This document shows positions 12,784 to 15,347 of a stretch of 15,347 nucleotides of DNA, one piece after another. The translations under genes were made by a program, and so were the position numbers. How positions within the stretch are numbered: the first letter of the stretch is position 1; each line of letters begins with the position of its first letter. This DNA comes from CALMNV01 sp035688975. GTDB taxonomy: Bacteria; Actinomycetota; Actinomycetes; Actinomycetales; Dermatophilaceae. The DNA lies in the NCBI RefSeq assembly GCF_035688975.1, contig NZ_DASSMH010000071.1, forward strand, positions 1 through 15,347, written 5' to 3'. The notes under the pieces were generated by a model that saw nothing but the letters and a program-made list of their open reading frames with translations, made no database searches and had not been told where the DNA came from.

Positions 12784-13404
12784 GTGATCGAGAACGCGAC
12801 CCGTGCCCCGCACCCGTCGTCGGCCCGCGCGACGGCCCCCGAGCCCCGCTCGGTCGCCCTCGTGGCGGTCTTCGCGGCCCTCCTCGTCGCCGCGGCGGTG
12901 GTGCCCGGCATCCCCGTCGGCGGGCTCGGCGTCCCGATCACGCTGCAGACCCTCGCCGTCATGCTGACCGGGCTCGTCCTCGGCCCGGTTCGCGCCGTCC
13001 TGGCCGTGCTGCTCTACCTCGTGCTCGGCTTCGTCGGCCTCCCGGTGTTCAGCAAGGGCGCGTCGGGCCTGCAGGTCCTCGCGGGCCCCTCCGCCGGGTA
13101 CCTCGTGGCCTTCGTCGTCGCCGCGCTCGTGGTGGGCCTCGCCGCCCGGGCGGTGGTGCGACGGGCCCGGTCCTCCCGATGGGTTCCCCTGTTGTTCCTC
13201 GCCGCGATGCTGACGTCGGTGCTGGTCGTGCACCCGCTGGGCATCGTGGGCATGGCGGTCAACGGGCACCTCTCGCTGGGGGCGGCGGCGACGATCGACC
13301 TCGCCTTCTACCCCGGCGACGTCCTCAAGAACGTCGTGGCCGCGTTCGCCGCCTCCGCGGTGCACCGGGCCTTCCCGGACATCCTCGTCCGCGGCGCCCG
13401 GTGA
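12784..13404 (+). CDS. bioY: Biotin transporter substrate-binding subunit BioY
   Basis: A 206-residue membrane protein with about six hydrophobic segments after a 22-residue polar start. BioY is the S component that binds biotin within an energy-coupling-factor importer in the cytoplasmic membrane. Family marks are VGGLGVPITLQTLAV (45-59), GFVGLPVFSKGASG (82-95), the GPSAGYL turn (101-107) and the near-C-terminal FYPGDVLKN (175-183). Start GTG 12784 is chosen from the -10 box TAGAGT six bases before it; there is no Shine-Dalgarno sequence, as expected if leaderless. The ATPase gene starts 27 bases after the stop and the T component follows, so this is a full bioYMN set. Some BioY proteins work alone, but here the partner genes are present. 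Confidence 0.93.
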   Translation: MIENATRAPHPSSARATAPEPRSVALVAVFAALLVAAAVVPGIPVGGLGVPITLQTLAVMLTGLVLGPVRAVLAVLLYLVLGFVGLPVFSKGASGLQVLAGPSAGYLVAFVVAALVVGLAARAVVRRARSSRWVPLLFLAAMLTSVLVVHPLGIVGMAVNGHLSLGAAATIDLAFYPGDVLKNVVAAFAASAVHRAFPDILVRGAR

Positions 13405-13431
13405 GCGCCTGAACGGGCGCATCCGTCCCCC

Positions 13432-14145
13432 GTGCCCGCGATCCGGCTGGAGGGTGTCGCCGTCGACGTGCCGGTCGCCGACGGCGGCTCACGGCGGTTG
13501 CTCGACGTGCCGTTCCTGGAGCTGACCGAGGACCGGGTCTCGGTCGTCGGCGCGAACGGCTCCGGCAAGTCGACCCTGCTGCGGCTGCTCAACGGGCTCG
13601 TTCGCCCGACCCACGGCCGGGTCCTCGTGGACGGCCGGGACACCGTGGGACAGGGCGCCGCGGTCCGCCGGCAGGTCGCGTTCGCCTTCACCGACCCGCT
13701 CTCGCAGCTCGTCATGCCCACCGGACGCGAGGACGTCGAGCTCTCCCTGCGCCGGTCGCATCGGGACCGCCGCGCGCGCCGAGCGGCGGCCCAGGCGGTG
13801 CTCGACCGCTTCGGGCTGGGCGCGATCGCCGACCACAGCGTCTACGACCTCTCCGGTGGCGAGCGGCAGCTCATGGCCTTGGCCGCGGTGCTCGCGGCCG
13901 AGCCGGACATCCTCGTCCTCGACGAACCGTCCACGCTGCTCGACCTGCGCAACACCCTGCTGCTGCGCGCCACCCTGGCCTCGCTGCCCCAGCGCGTCGT
14001 CCTCGCGACCCACGACCTCGACCTCGCGCTCGAGGCGGAGCGCACGCTCGTCATCGACGCCGGCCGCGTCGTCTTCGACGGGAGCCCGGCCAGGGCGGTG
14101 GCGCACTACCGGTCCCGGTGCGCGCCCCCCTCAGCCCGGCCATGA
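13432..14145 (+). CDS. bioM: ECF transporter ATPase of the biotin importer (BioM)
   Basis: A 237-residue ABC ATPase that powers biotin uptake with BioN and BioY. Walker A is GANGSGKST (40-48, Lys46), the signature is LSGGERQ (140-146), Walker B is ILVLDEP (160-166, Glu165) and the switch histidine is His194 in ATHD. In the Q-loop region it reads FAFTDPLSQLVMPT (84-97). The first glutamine of the common FQNP pattern is Thr87, while the second, ECF-typical glutamine (Gln92) is kept. It starts at GTG 13432 without an evident ribosome site. An upstream in-frame stop in the bioY-bioM gap rules out a much longer protein. It ends 10 bases before bioN, whose ribosome site overlaps this stop codon. 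Identification as BioM rather than a cobalt or nickel CbiO rests on the bioY neighbour. Confidence 0.92.
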   Translation: MPAIRLEGVAVDVPVADGGSRRLLDVPFLELTEDRVSVVGANGSGKSTLLRLLNGLVRPTHGRVLVDGRDTVGQGAAVRRQVAFAFTDPLSQLVMPTGREDVELSLRRSHRDRRARRAAAQAVLDRFGLGAIADHSVYDLSGGERQLMALAAVLAAEPDILVLDEPSTLLDLRNTLLLRATLASLPQRVVLATHDLDLALEAERTLVIDAGRVVFDGSPARAVAHYRSRCAPPSARP

Positions 14146-14148
14146 GGG
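14144..14148 (+). promoter_or_regulatory. Shine-Dalgarno site of bioN
   Basis: GAGGG overlaps the bioM stop codon and ends seven bases before GTG 14156. It supports this start inside a longer open frame. Confidence 0.6.
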
Positions 14149-14155
14149 CGCGACC

Positions 14156-14779
14156 GTGAGCCGGGACGGCGGGCTCTTCCGCGCCCACGTGCCCGGCACG
14201 TCCGCCCTGCACCGGGCGCCCTTCGCGCCCAAGGCGCTGGGCGTGCTCGCGGTGGGGGCGGCGGCCTACCGGCTTCCCGACTGGCGCGCCGCGGCGACGC
14301 TGCTCGCGCTCCTCGTCGGGGTCCACGTGGCCTCCGGGCTGGGCCTGCGCCGCCTGGTCACGTCGCTGCGTCCGCTCGCGGCCGTGCTCGTCGTGCTCGG
14401 GGCGGTCCAGTGGTGGAGCCACGACCTGGCCGAGGCGGCCCGCGTGGTGCTGGGGCTGGCGAGCTGTTTCCTCGCCGCCGGCCTGCTCACCGCCACCACC
14501 CCGGTCGATCGGATGCTCGACGCCGTGGCGACCGGCGCGCGCCCGCTTCGCCGCTGGGTCGACCCGGAGGTGGTCGCCCTGACGGTGGGCATCCTGCTGC
14601 GGAGCGTCCCGTGGGTGGCCGGCGCCTTCCACGACGTCCGGGACGCCGCCCGGGCGCGGGGTCTCGAGCGCAGCCCCCGCGCGGTCGTGCTGCCCTTCGT
14701 GATCCACGTGGTCGCCTATGGGCGCGCCACCGGGGACGCCCTCGCCGCCCGGGGGCTCGGCGACCCGGACGAACACTGA
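14156..14779 (+). CDS. bioN: ECF transporter transmembrane (T) subunit of the biotin importer (BioN)
   Basis: A 207-residue EcfT-family membrane protein that couples BioM ATP hydrolysis to BioY movement. After a polar N-terminus come hydrophobic segments (about 26-60, 72-87, 95-115 and near 180-188). The two coupling-helix signatures are kept: AARARG (164-169) and AARG (197-200), the Ala-Arg-Gly motifs that contact the ATPase. Length is at the short end for the family but fits BioN. Start GTG 14156 is set by GAGGG seven bases upstream. It is the last gene of bioYMN and ends only five bases from the convergent HD-domain gene, with no hairpin terminator visible in the gap. Confidence 0.9.
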   Translation: MSRDGGLFRAHVPGTSALHRAPFAPKALGVLAVGAAAYRLPDWRAAATLLALLVGVHVASGLGLRRLVTSLRPLAAVLVVLGAVQWWSHDLAEAARVVLGLASCFLAAGLLTATTPVDRMLDAVATGARPLRRWVDPEVVALTVGILLRSVPWVAGAFHDVRDAARARGLERSPRAVVLPFVIHVVAYGRATGDALAARGLGDPDEH

Positions 14780-14784
14780 CCTCG

Positions 14785-15347
14785 TCAGCGGCTGACGGCG
14801 CGGTCGCCGAGGACGCGCTCGAGGGCCTCCACGACCCGGGGGTCGTACTCGTAGCCGAGGCCGAGATAGATGCGCTCGATCGCCCGCTCCTCGGGTCTCT
14901 CGTCGTCGGACCGGGACCGGAAGTCCTCGAAGGCGTTGACGACCTTGATCACGCAGCTGGTCAGCGGGATCTCCTCCCCGAACTCGCGCTTCTGGCGGAA
15001 GGGGGTCGTCTGGTGCTCGAGCACCGAGGCGACGTCGTCGAGCACTCCCGTCTCGCGCACGATGCGGACGGTGTCGCGCTCGATGCGGCGCTGGTCGGCC
15101 GGGGCCGCGAGCACGGTGGCCCCGCCCGGGATGGGCTCGACGAGCGCCACCTGGCCGATGTCGTGCAGCAGCGCGGCATACTCGAGGTCGACCAGCTCCC
15201 GGCCCGGCAGCCCCAGCTGCCTGCCGACGGCTACGGACAGCTCGGCGACCCGCTCCGAGTGCCCCCGGGGCGTGTACCCCGCGAAGTCGGTGAGTCGCGA
15301 AAGGGTCCGGATGCTCTGCAGGTAGGTCTGCCGGATGCCGGCATATC
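14785..15347 (-). CDS. HD-domain metal-dependent phosphohydrolase (HD-GYP-like), N-terminus cut by window edge
   Basis: The last 186 residues of a longer protein. The visible part resembles an HD-GYP domain: GYTPRGHSERVAELS (23-37 of the fragment), then YAALLHDIGQVAL (56-68) with the His61-Asp62 pair, and later EHQTTPF (110-116), IKVVNAFEDF (133-142) and an AIERIYLGLGYEYDPRVVEAL stretch near the end. Classical HD-GYP enzymes, which cleave cyclic-di-GMP, have HHE..GYP where this reads EHQTTPF. The GYP part is therefore missing and the substrate is uncertain. An N-terminal sensor or membrane domain probably lies beyond the window. It converges on bioN with a five-base gap. Confidence 0.8.
   Translation of the reverse strand, partial: YAGIRQTYLQSIRTLSRLTDFAGYTPRGHSERVAELSVAVGRQLGLPGRELVDLEYAALLHDIGQVALVEPIPGGATVLAAPADQRRIERDTVRIVRETGVLDDVASVLEHQTTPFRQKREFGEEIPLTSCVIKVVNAFEDFRSRSDDERPEERAIERIYLGLGYEYDPRVVEALERVLGDRAVSR
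15174..15181 (+). repeat. CGGCATAC octamer, copy 12
   Basis: Within the HD-domain gene next to its His-Asp pair; encodes Glu-Tyr-Ala-Ala. A one-mismatch relative, CGGCATAT, occurs near the right edge of the window. Confidence 0.9.

Noticed and set aside
14780..14784. Bidirectional terminator between bioN and the HD-domain gene
   Set aside because: The gap is only five bases and the flanking coding DNA shows no stable hairpin with a U-tract.
1..15347. CRISPR array, insertion sequence, tRNA or prophage content
   Set aside because: No spaced identical repeats, transposase or phage motifs, or tRNA-like folds were recognised; the 12 dispersed octamers are too short and irregularly spaced for an array.

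Overview
The window is very GC-rich DNA packed with genes that often start with GTG. It looks like a high-GC actinobacterium (Actinomycetota). The gene order manB-DUF3499-metallopeptidase-like gene-whiB-cofD(fbiA)-cofE(fbiB) is the order I know from Mycobacterium tuberculosis around Rv3256c-Rv3262, so this is a conserved actinobacterial chromosome block. The extra DUF5719 and glycosyltransferase genes, the short CofE and the codon use make me lean to Micrococcales, perhaps the Intrasporangiaceae group. That lower rank is inference.

Layout. (1) 1-2882, minus: DUF3499 protein, phosphomannomutase ManB, Trm112-like zinc protein, and an SIS-domain sugar-phosphate isomerase cut by the left edge. 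This tightly spaced operon supplies and interconverts mannose phosphates for envelope glycans. (2) 2883-3446: a compact divergent control region with a 16-bp tandem repeat, then a zincin-fold protein without its zinc motif, plus. (3) 3459-4388, minus: an APH-family phosphotransferase that is not part of the conserved block. (4) 4431-9533, minus: WhiB2-type iron-sulfur regulator, a large membrane glycosyltransferase and the DUF5719 exported protein. (5) 9743-11775, plus: cofD-cofE for coenzyme F420. (6) 11762-12733, minus: an MDR-family oxidoreductase whose end overlaps cofE. (7) 12784-14779, plus: bioY-bioM-bioN, a complete ECF biotin importer. (8) 14785-15347, minus: an HD-domain phosphohydrolase cut by the right edge.

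Together the genes cover mannose-phosphate metabolism and envelope glycan assembly, a developmental or division regulator, F420 cofactor synthesis and biotin uptake. I found no tRNA, rRNA, CRISPR array, insertion sequence or prophage gene. No stretch over 300 bases lacks a gene; the longest gap is the 209-base whiB-cofD region.

The least expected signal is an octamer, CGGCATAC (reverse complement GTATGCCG), present 12 times on both strands and in several reading frames, about one per 1.3 kb and far above chance. It appears selected as DNA rather than as protein code and resembles a genome-wide signal word (uptake, architecture, segregation or methylation). Other points of interest are the 16-bp repeat array and an adjoining perfect inverted repeat in the DUF3499 promoter region, several apparently leaderless promoters, a CofE without the FMN reductase domain of mycobacterial FbiB, and an AT-rich island upstream of whiB.
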